NCBI GenBank assembly: GCA_902776365.1
Contig: CACYPU010000005.1
Span: 62,001 to 126,000 of the forward strand
Source: an uncultured Bacteroidota bacterium
Lineage (GTDB): Bacteria; Bacteroidota; Bacteroidia; Bacteroidales; P3
Length of the DNA stretch: 64,000 bases
Reading direction: 5' to 3'
Shown here: positions 44,817 through 54,169 of the stretch, piece by piece
Numbering within the stretch: position 1 is the first letter of the stretch
Layout of the letters: each line of letters begins with the position of its first letter
Translations under genes and position numbers: made by a program
The notes under the pieces: model-generated
The model's input: only the letters and a program-made list of their open reading frames with translations
Databases searched by the model: none
What the model was told of the DNA's origin: nothing

Positions 44817-45610
44817 ACACGCCTGTTATCATCCAAATAATGCAACTGGCCTTCATCGTCTAAATAGAAACACCTTCCACAATCAACACAAATGTTGTTT
44901 CCGACTATGCACGGCTCAGCCCACTCTCCATTCACAGGATTCCGTTGAGACGTATGCCCGAAAATCTGCGTAAAGTTCTCTTTCACATTGTTATACTCAC
45001 AGATGTCGGCCCATACCATCGAACCAGCGAAGCTGTTTCCACCACGGGTTGCACCCACCATTGCCAATGCGTTCATGAATTCGGTACGTTCTCCTGTTTT
45101 CAGCGATTCCCGATATAATTCATTAACTTTGGTTTCCAATTTTTTAGCATTGCTCTTGTCGACGTCATCGAACAACCCGCACCAATCGATCCATACGGGA
45201 TGCATACCCGCATGGGAAAACAAAAACTGCTTGCCTCCCACTTCCCAGTATGCACACAGAGAATAATTTTCAGCGTTTTCGTTGAAAAGCTCAGATAGGA
45301 CGTCGGCCCACTCATAACAGAACTGGTCCGAATGTACCGTCCACAATCCCCATGGGTCACCGAGATACGAAAGGTCGTGGTTTCCCAACAGCATCGTCAC
45401 ATGGTCTTTATGCTGATGACCGAACGCAATAATCTCTCGCAGATTCTTCAAAGCGTCGAGTCCGCTGATTCCCTCGTCGTCATACGGGTCAACATAGTCG
45501 CCAAGGAAGATACATGGAACGCCTGCTTCGACATATGGTATCGCGTCCTTCCAAAACGTTCTCCCATGTACATCGGGAATAATAATCGTGTTTATCTTTG
45601 GTTTCATCAT
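44783..45610 (-). CDS. Metallophosphoesterase (calcineurin-like), 275 aa
   Basis: All metal-site motifs of the family are present in order: D13-V-H15-G, GDYVDP (about residues 37-42), GNHD (about 76-79), SHAGMHP and GHT. It is therefore a probable two-metal phosphatase or phosphodiesterase in the cytoplasm (no signal peptide). The length and spacing resemble Ser/Thr protein phosphatase (PPP-type) or Ap4A hydrolase relatives. It is the last gene of the CHAT operon and overlaps the 183-aa gene by 4 nt. A remnant of its end lies beside R2. Confidence 0.9.
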   Translation of the reverse strand: MMKPKINTIIIPDVHGRTFWKDAIPYVEAGVPCIFLGDYVDPYDDEGISGLDALKNLREIIAFGHQHKDHVTMLLGNHDLSYLGDPWGLWTVHSDQFCYEWADVLSELFNENAENYSLCAYWEVGGKQFLFSHAGMHPVWIDWCGLFDDVDKSNAKKLETKVNELYRESLKTGERTEFMNALAMVGATRGGNSFAGSMVWADICEYNNVKENFTQIFGHTSQRNPVNGEWAEPCIVGNNICVDCGRCFYLDDEGQLHYLDDNRRVTEGWHLPHNN

Positions 45611-46158
45611 TTTTCATTGGAGATATGGTTGGTGATATCGAAGTAATACTCCTCGAAATGTGTATCGGAGCCTATAGTGACGATATATCGCAGGAGGTCG
45701 TAGTATCGTCCATCCTTATGGATTATACCTTGTTCGGAAAGATGTATCCGCGCATTGCGGGCAGGATGATATTCAAACAAGATGGTCATTATGGCGTATT
45801 CCAAACGCACATAGTGTTTGCTATTGTATACAACGAAAGGGTTTTCCATAGAACACCCCTTGTTTTGAGATGAATAGTTGCGATACTGTTCGTTCTCCCC
45901 ATCGAGACCGTTTAACCGAATGGCATCCGCCAAAGCGCTGTGCAGTTCTGACGGTTCTTCCACAAGGAGTCCTGCCATAGCCTCAGGCGTAGAATAGTGC
46001 TCCATCCGAAGATAGCGCCCGTTTAACACAAACTGCTTTTCCCCAGTATCCATCACCGTCGTCGTACCATCATTCTGATAATAGATCCTGATGTACTGAC
46101 CATCAGTATCGATAATTAGCTCGCTATCGTCTTCGTAGAAGAAGCTCTCTGTGCCCAT
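45607..46158 (-). CDS. Hypothetical protein of the CHAT operon, 183 aa
   Basis: I do not recognise the family. MGTESFFYEDDSELIIDTDGQ starts a beta-rich N-terminal part, and the rest is mixed with aromatic residues (YYFDITNHISNEK at the end). No signal peptide or membrane segment, so cytoplasmic. Stop overlaps the phosphoesterase start by 4 nt. A possible partner of the phosphoesterase, by context only. Confidence 0.7.
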   Translation of the reverse strand: MGTESFFYEDDSELIIDTDGQYIRIYYQNDGTTTVMDTGEKQFVLNGRYLRMEHYSTPEAMAGLLVEEPSELHSALADAIRLNGLDGENEQYRNYSSQNKGCSMENPFVVYNSKHYVRLEYAIMTILFEYHPARNARIHLSEQGIIHKDGRYYDLLRYIVTIGSDTHFEEYYFDITNHISNEK

Positions 46159-46211
46159 AGCTATTTATTAATTCCCAATCACTAGATAATATTAACATGG
46201 AGAATAATCCT

Positions 46212-46655
46212 TTACTCCTCTTCCATCAAGTCTTCAAAATCATCCTCTGGATAATCTATATTTATCATCACACTATCTGCATCGCGATAGGATGTAGCAG
46301 CGCTCTGCATAATATTTTTATCTCGAGGGCTGTCATCTTCTGTCATCTTCTTCAAAACGTATTGAAAATATGAATCAGATAATGTCTTTCTATTTGAGTT
46401 TGCTCCAATGATATCCTTGAGTTGTCCAGAAATAGGAGAGGACAAAGTAATCATCTCTTTTGCTCTTTCGTCAAGTACGATAATCTTGGAATTCTCAGCA
46501 ATGACAATCGGACAATTCCCCTTAATGAGCATCCCTCGTTGAATTTGTTTCCCATTGGCTGTTACCTGCCCAACAACGGAGTACACCTTATATTGCTGTG
46601 CCTGACAGACGACGCAGAGAAAAAACATGGTCAAAAAGAAAAAAAACTTTTTCAT
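46212..46655 (-). CDS. Small exported protein of the CHAT operon, 147 aa
   Basis: Signal peptide MKKFFFFLTMFFLCVVCQAQ, then YKVYSVVGQVTANGKQIQRG and IVIAENSKIIVLDERAKEM, a short beta-type domain that recalls FecR-like or FHA-less sensory folds found with CHAT/TPR proteins; the ending is acidic (YPEDDFEDLMEEE). The domain resemblance is only by eye. Overlaps the CHASE2 gene by 4 nt (ATGA). Confidence 0.7.
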   Translation of the reverse strand: MKKFFFFLTMFFLCVVCQAQQYKVYSVVGQVTANGKQIQRGMLIKGNCPIVIAENSKIIVLDERAKEMITLSSPISGQLKDIIGANSNRKTLSDSYFQYVLKKMTEDDSPRDKNIMQSAATSYRDADSVMINIDYPEDDFEDLMEEE

Positions 46656-47848
46656 AAATTATTTTCTATCATTAATGATTTTGAGAAAAATGATTTATTG
46701 TCGTATTTTGAATAGAATCCTTTGATGATTGCCATGTAGATATCTCTTGCTTCACAAGTGAGTACAAATGTCGCAAGTATGACACCTCCGCTCATCAATA
46801 CATTCTCTTTTACAAAGAGTATATAAAAAACCCAGCAAGCTAACACTTCAAATACAAAAAGAAACACGATGGAAACAATATTGGCCTCACGAACAAATGT
46901 TTGAAATACTGAATTAGGGTGAGCTTTGGATATTTGATAAAAAATGTCAATGGAAATCTCCAACAGATAGCATAACAAAAATGCAATAATCCAGCATATA
47001 ATATCAGGAATCTGGTGCACTTGTCGATGCTCCAATAGCGTCAGTAGCGAATATGCCTGTATCTTGGCTCCAGACATTTTTCCAAGAGGTGTATTGTGCA
47101 TATCTCTCTCTTCATTCAGTGTACCAATGATTACAACACTACCTTCGATAAGATTACGATTGTCAAATATGCTATCATAGGGGATTACCCTAAAATCCAC
47201 ATTTCCGTAGTTAATTAATTGATCTTCTTCGCCGTAATTAATAGAATTATTGTCGATAATTCCAGCTATCATTGCAGGGAATGATGCTACGGTGTCGTCT
47301 TTATATAAACGGGCCAAACTAAACTCTCTAATACAACTCCCCATCATATCATTCGTTACATTTGTATAAGCATCTGTAATTTTGCAATTGTCCGCACAAT
47401 ATGTACGTACAATTCCTTGGAAAGAATTGTTTGTGCTATTGTATTCTGTAAGTTTATTTGCAAAAACAGCTGGCGATTTCAAATCCGATATTGTATGCTC
47501 CAACATTTCATTCCCCACATTATCATCTCTTACCCCTTCGAAAATCAAATCCACGCCAATACATAACGGTTCACATGCATCAACTTCTCGTATCAATTCT
47601 GCGATATCGCCCCGTTCATACAAGTCCGTCATGTCCACAATTGTAATCAAGTCGCACTCTTCGGGCTTATCGGAATGCTCTGCTTCAAAGAACATATCAG
47701 TAATAGAAAAATTATCTAATGCTCGTGAAATGGGATTGAGGAAATCAATGTTGATTACCATGAAATTAAACAACGCGAGTAAAACGAAGGCAAATAACGT
47801 GATAATCACATGGTCTATATGAAAAAAATATCGAATAAACTTCTTCAT
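46652..47848 (-). CDS. CHASE2-domain membrane protein
   Basis: Start MKKFIRYFFHIDHVIITLF at 47848; an earlier in-frame ATG (47899) is rejected because it overlaps the CHAT gene end. One N-terminal membrane segment, then a ~240-residue extracytoplasmic part with CHASE2 features (ITIVDMTDLYERGDIAELIR, CIGVDLIFEGV, VVIIGTLNEERDMHNTPLGKMSG), and three C-terminal membrane segments (IICWIIAFLLCYLLEISI; IVSIVFLFVFEVLACWVFYI; VILATFVLT). No kinase or cyclase domain follows, so the output is unknown. CHASE2 is a sensor domain; here it probably senses an external or envelope state and couples to the secreted CHAT protease. Confidence 0.85.
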   Translation of the reverse strand: MKKFIRYFFHIDHVIITLFAFVLLALFNFMVINIDFLNPISRALDNFSITDMFFEAEHSDKPEECDLITIVDMTDLYERGDIAELIREVDACEPLCIGVDLIFEGVRDDNVGNEMLEHTISDLKSPAVFANKLTEYNSTNNSFQGIVRTYCADNCKITDAYTNVTNDMMGSCIREFSLARLYKDDTVASFPAMIAGIIDNNSINYGEEDQLINYGNVDFRVIPYDSIFDNRNLIEGSVVIIGTLNEERDMHNTPLGKMSGAKIQAYSLLTLLEHRQVHQIPDIICWIIAFLLCYLLEISIDIFYQISKAHPNSVFQTFVREANIVSIVFLFVFEVLACWVFYILFVKENVLMSGGVILATFVLTCEARDIYMAIIKGFYSKYDNKSFFSKSLMIENNL

Positions 47849-47862
47849 GTCTTTGTGTGTTA

Positions 47863-50160
47863 TTAGTCTAAAGCATCCAGTAAAACAAATGCAGCCCAAA
47901 ATTTAGGATAATCATATTCTCCATTATTGTAGGACCGCAAAAATGATTGAGCATTGGATAATGCCTCTCTTTTTGTTTGTCCGGAATACAAGTTTCTATA
48001 CATTTCTGTCATTAAAATCCTAGTCGCTTCATCATTCACTTTCCACAAACTCATCACAATACTATTTACACCGGCAAGCTTAAAACCTCGCTGAAGACCG
48101 AAAACGCCCTCACTTGCATCAATGTCACCGAGTCCACTTTGGCAAGCAGACAAAACGACCAAATCTGTATTGCTCAAGTTCAATCCTGCAATTTCGTACG
48201 CATATAAAATGCCGTCATTGCCAGATTTCTGTCCTTTTTTTTGCCGAAGTGTGTTGTTAGCACCTGCAAGAATCAGTCCACTCCGTGTTAATCTTTTATC
48301 CTCCCCTGTTGCATGAGTATTATTTTTACCAACGCTGAAGTACAACTCATGAAAATCCTTTTCCATACTAATACGGTGGTCTGAACCTCTATCGGAATAA
48401 TAGAAACCGTGTGTGGCCACATGGATTACTCCTACATCAGTGCTGGATAGATTTTTAAATGCAGACTCTTTAGCATCTTCGCCAGTATAACTAATTGACA
48501 CAACTCTAGAGTCCATCAACATTTTCGAAATAGAGTCCACTTCTTTCAGTGTCCCAGGCAAATAAGAAAAACCCTTGGAAACAGAACCATCACGAAGTCC
48601 GTCAAATCTCAATGAATCAAATGAAACAGACCGGACGCTATCAATACCTTCATGTTGAGAAGCCACCGTATCTTTTATGGGCGATAAATCATAGTCTACA
48701 CCACCAAAAAAAGCCGCTTTATCGTAGGAACCGTTTCTGCGTAGAACAAGTTCCTTGGTTGACGAAACTCTGAATGTGTTGTATTTATAGCAAAAGTTTA
48801 TACCCATTTCATCGGGCAAATATTCTATTCCCGTATTGAAGAGAAATCCAGTTGGTGAAAAGTAAACATTCTCAACCCCGTCCAGTTCATTCTCTAATGC
48901 ACCCCATATAATATCGTACAATTCATTGTCCGTATATATTTCCCCTGATTGTTCTGTCAACAATTCCGTAAAATCATTTAGCTTTGTCAAATGAGGTGCC
49001 GAATCGCCCTTTTTGATGGATAATGCAATGTATTTCGTAGTGCCGTTTTGCTGGGGTACACTAACGAATTCTATCGCAATATCGTGTTCTCCAAGTTGAC
49101 TCTGGACATCCTGCCAGCCAATCCGAAAGTCGGTTCTGAAATCATACTTATGTTCTTTCTGGTATCGCAACAAAACATCAGAATACGCTTCCATTTCAGC
49201 TGTTTCTTCCATGGAACGCTTCTTCTTGGACTTCAAAACCCTGTATCGTTCAAATAACTTTATCAATTCAGGATTGTCACTGGACAATGTTATCTCTGTC
49301 GATTTGTTTTCCGCCGCTAACAAAACGCCCTTGCTAAATAAGGCAGCATCATAGGTATATGCAGCAATCAGACTAGAATAATGTTCATAGATAAAAGTAG
49401 GTAGATACATGTAGAAGAAACCGCCTTTTTCTTCCCAAAACACCGCCCTGTCTGGAGACTTTGACATAGAGAAGTGCCGTAATATCGGTTCTCGGACACT
49501 CTCATAACATTCGGGCAATATCATCTCTAGCCCATCCCAATCTTTATTAAGGTAATAGTAATAGACAAGTGCGATACGGTATTCAGGCAGACCATCATGG
49601 TCGTGGGATATACATTCTTTCTCGAACTCAATAGCCCGCTGCAAGTCACCCCTACCGTAATTTGCCACAGCCTGATAGTGCAATAATTTAGACTGCATTC
49701 CTGGAATCGAGCGAACCGTTTCAGACCACCCCATTGCCTCTTGCAGTAAGTTTATTGTTTTTTTGTATTTGCCGATACTGGAATAGTAAACACTTATTTC
49801 ATATAAAGAGTGAATATAACGTATTGAGCCAGGCTTTATACGATCTTTTATAGACTGCAAATCCATTTCGATTCGTGTTAACGAATTTTGGTCTTGCGTT
49901 TCATAATATATTCTACCCAGCAGAGCCAGCGATTTAATATTTCCCAAGCCTCCTTCTGCATCATTTTGCTTCAGAATGTCTATACTATTGTTCAGTGTTT
50001 TCTCGGCATCGTAATAATTCTTTTTTTCATACAACAAACAAGCTTTGTCATACAATTGAGCCCACACCTCTTCTATCCTATCCGTCGAGAGAGACTGTGC
50101 CCTACAAGTCAGAATAGGAAAGATAATAACAGATAATGCGATGTACCGTTTCACACTCAT
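47863..50160 (-). CDS. Exported TPR-CHAT (caspase-like) protease, 765 aa
   Basis: Signal peptide MSVKRYIALSVIIFPILTCRA. Residues ~25-250 are helical repeats of TPR type (YDAEKTLNNSIDILKQND, YKKTINLLQEAMGWSE). The C-terminal ~300 residues form a CHAT domain (clan CD) with the catalytic pair His584 (VIHVATHGFYYS) and Cys673 (VVLSACQSGLGD), in the right order and distance for family members such as the gasdermin-cutting CHAT proteases. Unlike most, it is exported, so it would act in the periplasm or outside. Operon with CHASE2 and LRR genes. Confidence 0.9.
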   Translation of the reverse strand: MSVKRYIALSVIIFPILTCRAQSLSTDRIEEVWAQLYDKACLLYEKKNYYDAEKTLNNSIDILKQNDAEGGLGNIKSLALLGRIYYETQDQNSLTRIEMDLQSIKDRIKPGSIRYIHSLYEISVYYSSIGKYKKTINLLQEAMGWSETVRSIPGMQSKLLHYQAVANYGRGDLQRAIEFEKECISHDHDGLPEYRIALVYYYYLNKDWDGLEMILPECYESVREPILRHFSMSKSPDRAVFWEEKGGFFYMYLPTFIYEHYSSLIAAYTYDAALFSKGVLLAAENKSTEITLSSDNPELIKLFERYRVLKSKKKRSMEETAEMEAYSDVLLRYQKEHKYDFRTDFRIGWQDVQSQLGEHDIAIEFVSVPQQNGTTKYIALSIKKGDSAPHLTKLNDFTELLTEQSGEIYTDNELYDIIWGALENELDGVENVYFSPTGFLFNTGIEYLPDEMGINFCYKYNTFRVSSTKELVLRRNGSYDKAAFFGGVDYDLSPIKDTVASQHEGIDSVRSVSFDSLRFDGLRDGSVSKGFSYLPGTLKEVDSISKMLMDSRVVSISYTGEDAKESAFKNLSSTDVGVIHVATHGFYYSDRGSDHRISMEKDFHELYFSVGKNNTHATGEDKRLTRSGLILAGANNTLRQKKGQKSGNDGILYAYEIAGLNLSNTDLVVLSACQSGLGDIDASEGVFGLQRGFKLAGVNSIVMSLWKVNDEATRILMTEMYRNLYSGQTKREALSNAQSFLRSYNNGEYDYPKFWAAFVLLDALD

Positions 50161-50166
50161 CTTGGT

Positions 50167-52866
50167 TTATTTTTTTCTAACAGGTCTTACACTGCAACCT
50201 CTCCATTTGAAGGTTGTAGATAGTTGTCCGTTGCGTACACCATACCTACTGTTCCTGTCAGATATAAGACTATTATCTAAAGCCATTGGCCCCTGATGGT
50301 TCTGTTCGCTGGTCCAATAATACAGGTAATCGTTTAGGCCTGCGACATTATTTCCATTAGACATTTTGTCATAGTATCCAGCTGCAGGCAAGAAGATGGT
50401 ATTGCCATTAGGCCCCGTGACAAGATATCCACTCACATCATTTGAAATTTTTAGCCAATTCCATTGGCATTCTTTCACCAACTCTTCCATTTCATCTTTT
50501 GTGGGCATCCGCCAGTCCTTACCCAGTTTTACTGTGGCCACATCATCTTCTGGTAGTAATGTATACAGGCTATCGACCTCACCGAAGTAATCGTTCAAAC
50601 AGTATTTTTTTTCATAAAGATCTTGCCCTTGAACAGATAAATATTTATGCGTCCGTGCATCGTATTCTTTCTTCCCGTCCTTTAGTCCTATGGTCTCTCC
50701 CCACGCATAATAATCGCCGTAATCTTCAGGTGTTTTTGCGCCGATATTGCACGTGGCCCACAAAGTACCGCTCGGTAATCCTAGGTCGACATATTCGGAG
50801 AGAGGAGTGTCTTTCTGTTTTTGTCCGGCGTTCTGTTTGCCAAGTGCTATTTTAGAGGAATACTCCTCCAATAATGGACAGGACGCATACTTTGCATCCT
50901 TGATTTGTATTTTCAATTGAGGATTGTCTCCAAATAGATGATTGTAATATCCTCCTTTATCTATGGACCAATCACACGGATTACCACAGATTTCAACATT
51001 TACCAGTCCATCACATTTAAATGCTGCTAAGCCTATTTTTTTCAATTCTTTGGGCACTCTCAAATTTTCCAATTGACATCCCCCAAAGCAATTATAACCA
51101 ATTTCCTCAATTGATTCTGGTATTTCTATTTCAGTTATGGGGCATCCGGAGAAAGCATTATCCTCTATTATCTTAATTGTTGATGGCAAAATAACTTTGG
51201 ACAATTGATTGCAATTAGCAAATGCATGCTTACCGATAACCGTTACTCCTTCAGGAATTACAATTTCTTTCAGTTCAGTCATGCTAAAAGCATAGGCCTC
51301 TATTTTCTTCAGCTTTTTGGGAAGCGTTATTTTCGAAAGATAGCTATCGCCTAACAATCCTGAGGGTATCACCTCCATGTCTTCGGGCAATACGAATTCT
51401 GTAATTCCAGTTCTGCGAAAAGCTGACATTCCAATGCCAAATGCGCTTATAGTGGATGGGGCATCGATAGCTGTTACATCCTTTTTGCCATCGAATGCCG
51501 CATTTCCGATTCCGGCAATAATATACTTCTCTGGATAGGGTCCACCCGATATTTCAATCACACCAGGTATTATCACCTTACCTGATACTGATTCACACTT
51601 TTTTACAACCAAAATGCCATATTCCTCATCTTTTAATGGGTATGAAATAGGTGTGTAAACTATATTATTTACCACTATTTCTCCGGACGTAGAATAATCT
51701 ACCATGGAGTAGTCTAAAGTTAGTTTATTGGTTGCATCTGGTTTTTTTACATATTTTGATATTACTTTATCGTATTCCTTCCCTCGCTCTGGAATATAAA
51801 ACGGTGGAACTTCTTTGCTTTCACTTTCTGTTGCTGTGACGGAGGCATCGCCATTATCATGCTCTTCTTGTTCCCCTAGGGCCTTCTCCATCATTTCTAG
51901 TACTTCTGTTTCAGTCATCAATGCTGTGGGGGACACGGATGTAGTGGATGAAACAATTATTGTATCAATAAGGCAATACATAAAAACATAATCCTCTATT
52001 GCCACAAGAGTGGTTGGAAGAGTAATCCTTCGCAGCATTGAACCCGCAAAACATTTTTCTTTTAAAACTTTTATTGATTTAGGAATTGTTATCTCCACAA
52101 TCCCAGAGGCAGCAAATGCCCCTTCTCCAATCTCCCTAATACCCTCAGGGAGAGTTATGTTGCGTAGACGGAGACAGGAACCGAAAGCACCGTCTCCAAT
52201 ACGTTTCAACCCTCCACCTCCTGTTATTATTGCAAGCTTACCACAAGAATTAAAAGCATTATTCCCTATGGAGTTCAAGGAATTTGGGAAATGTATAGTT
52301 TCGAGATTTTTACAAGAATGGAAGGCCTCTTTTTCGATAGATTTTATTCCCTCGTGTAAAACAACATTTGAGAGTTTATAACACTCAGAAAAAGCATTTT
52401 CTCCAACAACTTTTACTGTAGACGGAACATCAATGGAGGCTAATCTTGTTTGTGCAAATACATATCTTCCAATGGCAGTAAGGTTTCCTATTGGTAATTC
52501 GACGTTCTCTACTGACGAGAATCTAAACGCATTGTCACCAATGGTTTCAATCGACGGTGGTAGTTTTACCGACTTGAGGTATTTCGTCTGGGCAAATGCC
52601 CCCTCGTCGATACCTACAACTTTGTATTTGTCTGCATATTGATCATCACTTTCCTTGACCACATTGGGTATTACTATGTCCCCCTCGTATTCACCATACA
52701 CCAAAGGGCAGACAGAGACGGTGCCTGTAGTTATCGAGCCGTCGGGCTCTTTGATTACTCGATAGTTAATTCCATCCACTTCAAAGGTGCGAGTTTGCGC
52801 GTATAACATACCTGATGTTAATGAGACAAATTGCAAGAAAAGTCCCAAAAACAGATATTTCCTCAT
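50167..52866 (-). CDS. BspA-type leucine-rich-repeat surface protein, 899 aa
   Basis: Signal peptide MRKYLFLGLFLQFVSLTSGMLYAQ. Two blocks of LRR_5 repeats (about residues 75-300 and 445-650), each unit ~23 residues with the pattern I-xx-xAFxxCxxL (e.g. VVGENAFSECYKLSNVVL). The last ~215 residues (DLGLPSGTLWATCNIG, AGYYDKMSNGNN, WRGCSVRPVRKK) match the Fibrobacter succinogenes major domain, found in Bacteroidota surface proteins. Likely displayed outside, binding a target; it is six nt upstream of the CHAT gene. Confidence 0.92.
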   Translation of the reverse strand: MRKYLFLGLFLQFVSLTSGMLYAQTRTFEVDGINYRVIKEPDGSITTGTVSVCPLVYGEYEGDIVIPNVVKESDDQYADKYKVVGIDEGAFAQTKYLKSVKLPPSIETIGDNAFRFSSVENVELPIGNLTAIGRYVFAQTRLASIDVPSTVKVVGENAFSECYKLSNVVLHEGIKSIEKEAFHSCKNLETIHFPNSLNSIGNNAFNSCGKLAIITGGGGLKRIGDGAFGSCLRLRNITLPEGIREIGEGAFAASGIVEITIPKSIKVLKEKCFAGSMLRRITLPTTLVAIEDYVFMYCLIDTIIVSSTTSVSPTALMTETEVLEMMEKALGEQEEHDNGDASVTATESESKEVPPFYIPERGKEYDKVISKYVKKPDATNKLTLDYSMVDYSTSGEIVVNNIVYTPISYPLKDEEYGILVVKKCESVSGKVIIPGVIEISGGPYPEKYIIAGIGNAAFDGKKDVTAIDAPSTISAFGIGMSAFRRTGITEFVLPEDMEVIPSGLLGDSYLSKITLPKKLKKIEAYAFSMTELKEIVIPEGVTVIGKHAFANCNQLSKVILPSTIKIIEDNAFSGCPITEIEIPESIEEIGYNCFGGCQLENLRVPKELKKIGLAAFKCDGLVNVEICGNPCDWSIDKGGYYNHLFGDNPQLKIQIKDAKYASCPLLEEYSSKIALGKQNAGQKQKDTPLSEYVDLGLPSGTLWATCNIGAKTPEDYGDYYAWGETIGLKDGKKEYDARTHKYLSVQGQDLYEKKYCLNDYFGEVDSLYTLLPEDDVATVKLGKDWRMPTKDEMEELVKECQWNWLKISNDVSGYLVTGPNGNTIFLPAAGYYDKMSNGNNVAGLNDYLYYWTSEQNHQGPMALDNSLISDRNSRYGVRNGQLSTTFKWRGCSVRPVRKK

Positions 52867-52884
52867 GATAAAGCATATTTAAAA

Positions 52885-53208
52885 TTAACAATCACGTATT
52901 GAATAATCATTCAAATCGTAACCATACTCAGCAAATAGCGCATCAATATCAGCATAGTTCACCTCTTCCCGCAACACACCTGCAATATAGTTGATAATAA
53001 CATAGGTTTGAATCACCTCTCTGCTGTAAAGCGTTGGAACATGACGCTCATAGTCTGCTTTCTCATTTGGATGCTGTGGTGTGCGGCATAGTTCAAAGTC
53101 AAGCAATTCCAGCGCCCAGGTGTAGTTCTGCTCATGGATGGCGTTATGGAGCACTTTGTGGGTTATGTAATTCCTCGCTGATTCTTTGGCGGCCTTTCGT
53201 TTGACCAT
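52885..53208 (-). CDS. Small hypothetical protein, first gene of the CHAT operon, 107 aa
   Basis: MVKRKAAKESARNYITHKVLH starts a helical protein with no signal or membrane segment (ALELLDFELCRTPQ, YADIDALFAEYGYDLNDYS). I do not recognise the family; it could be a regulator of the operon, as the first small gene after an operator-like promoter. Its 5' end lies in R2, and a broken copy is in R1. Confidence 0.75.
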   Translation of the reverse strand: MVKRKAAKESARNYITHKVLHNAIHEQNYTWALELLDFELCRTPQHPNEKADYERHVPTLYSREVIQTYVIINYIAGVLREEVNYADIDALFAEYGYDLNDYSIRDC

Positions 53209-53402
53209 ATTCTATAATTATCGGCAAGTTTCTGTTAAAAACATGCTGCAAAGATACAACTTTTTGCCGATACCGGCAAATTTTTTTCCAAAAACGATAA
53301 TGCAGGGACTTTGAGTAATACGATTCCTCGGTAGCCTAGATTTTGGTTGTTATTTGAACGTTAATGGGTTAATTATTGTGGGGCAGGTGCCAGCCCTCTG
53401 TC
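53153..53402. repeat. Direct repeat R2 flanking the CHAT/CHASE2/LRR operon
   Basis: 250 bp, same orientation as R1 (44551-44816). Holds the start of the intact 107-aa gene, the operon promoter and a remnant of the metallophosphoesterase 3' end (HLPHNN codons, 53371-53402). It lacks 12-13 nt and has minor changes relative to R1. Confidence 0.9.
53249..53280 (-). promoter_or_regulatory. CHAT operon promoter with TTGCCGATA palindrome
   Basis: Minus-strand TTTG (53280-53277), 20-nt spacer, TATCTTTG (53256-53249). TTGCCGATACCGGCAA (53264-53279) is a palindrome overlapping the -33 box, and another half-site TATCGGCAAG lies in the leader (53219-53228), a typical operator arrangement. All is copied in R1. 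Confidence 0.75.
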
Positions 53403-53434
53403 TTGTAGGTCGTTAATTCTGTTGTACTCATAAT

Positions 53435-54085
53435 TTAATTGATTTTATCGTCAGTAATAAGGTTTACGTGAATGGAATACATGAACTTCATGCGGTTGAA
53501 GGTGATATTATAGAAGCGAGAGGCAAAGATGGGCAACTCGTTGAATTGGGCGTTGGCTGGTAGTGGCAGGTCGGTAGTGAGGTCTATAGATTGTGTGGTG
53601 CAGATAGCCAATAGTTGTTCCTCCGAAATGGGAAACCAAGAATAACCATCTTCAAACTGTGGTCCATGGAATGATATGATGTCCTTGTCCTCACCCAACT
53701 GTATTGCCATCCGCGACGCGGGGCGTTTGCCGGCGATGCCGATAAACAGTTTCTCACTCCGGGTGTTGCATTGGAAGTGTAAGCGCCAATGCGGTGTGGA
53801 TATATGGTGGAGGAATCCGTCGTTGGCATAGAACGGCGTGCTGGTGATTTGGTACCGCTTGCCCTCCTTTCGTAATTCAACGAATGGACTTTCTGAAATC
53901 CGTGCTTCGTTAGCGATAATATAGTCATTATGCCTGCGGGCATTCCCTTTGGCGGCAGATTCTTTGCAAATGATCTTTGGCCCCTCACCTGTAAACGCAG
54001 AACCACAATACCGGCACACCGACGTGAATTTATCTTGCTCCATCGGTGCACCACAATTTGGACACGTAGTCATTTTACTTTTCAT
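53435..54085 (-). CDS. Zinc-ribbon protein related to the tail-anchored family, 216 aa
   Basis: Start MKSKMTTCPNCGAPM; CPNCG and CRYCG (about residues 8-33) form a zinc ribbon. The remainder shows the family core seen in the three genes at 54170-56694: a central beta part and the motif ISEEQLLAICTTQSIDLTTD (about residues 155-174). It lacks the C-terminal membrane anchor. Ribbon plus homologous domain suggests binding of a protein or nucleic-acid partner. Not part of any operon promoter I can see; last in the minus-strand series from 58444. Confidence 0.78.
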   Translation of the reverse strand: MKSKMTTCPNCGAPMEQDKFTSVCRYCGSAFTGEGPKIICKESAAKGNARRHNDYIIANEARISESPFVELRKEGKRYQITSTPFYANDGFLHHISTPHWRLHFQCNTRSEKLFIGIAGKRPASRMAIQLGEDKDIISFHGPQFEDGYSWFPISEEQLLAICTTQSIDLTTDLPLPANAQFNELPIFASRFYNITFNRMKFMYSIHVNLITDDKIN

Positions 54086-54169
54086 AATATACAAAAAACA
54101 CACTTGTCATTTGTACAACTTATTATTTGTTGTTATATGTGCAATAGGAGTAGTACTACTAACGAGGAA

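Noticed and set aside
47849-47899. Longer start for the CHASE2 protein
   Set aside because: It would overlap the end of the CHAT gene and add a Cys-rich stretch before the membrane segment; MKKFIRYFF is a better start.
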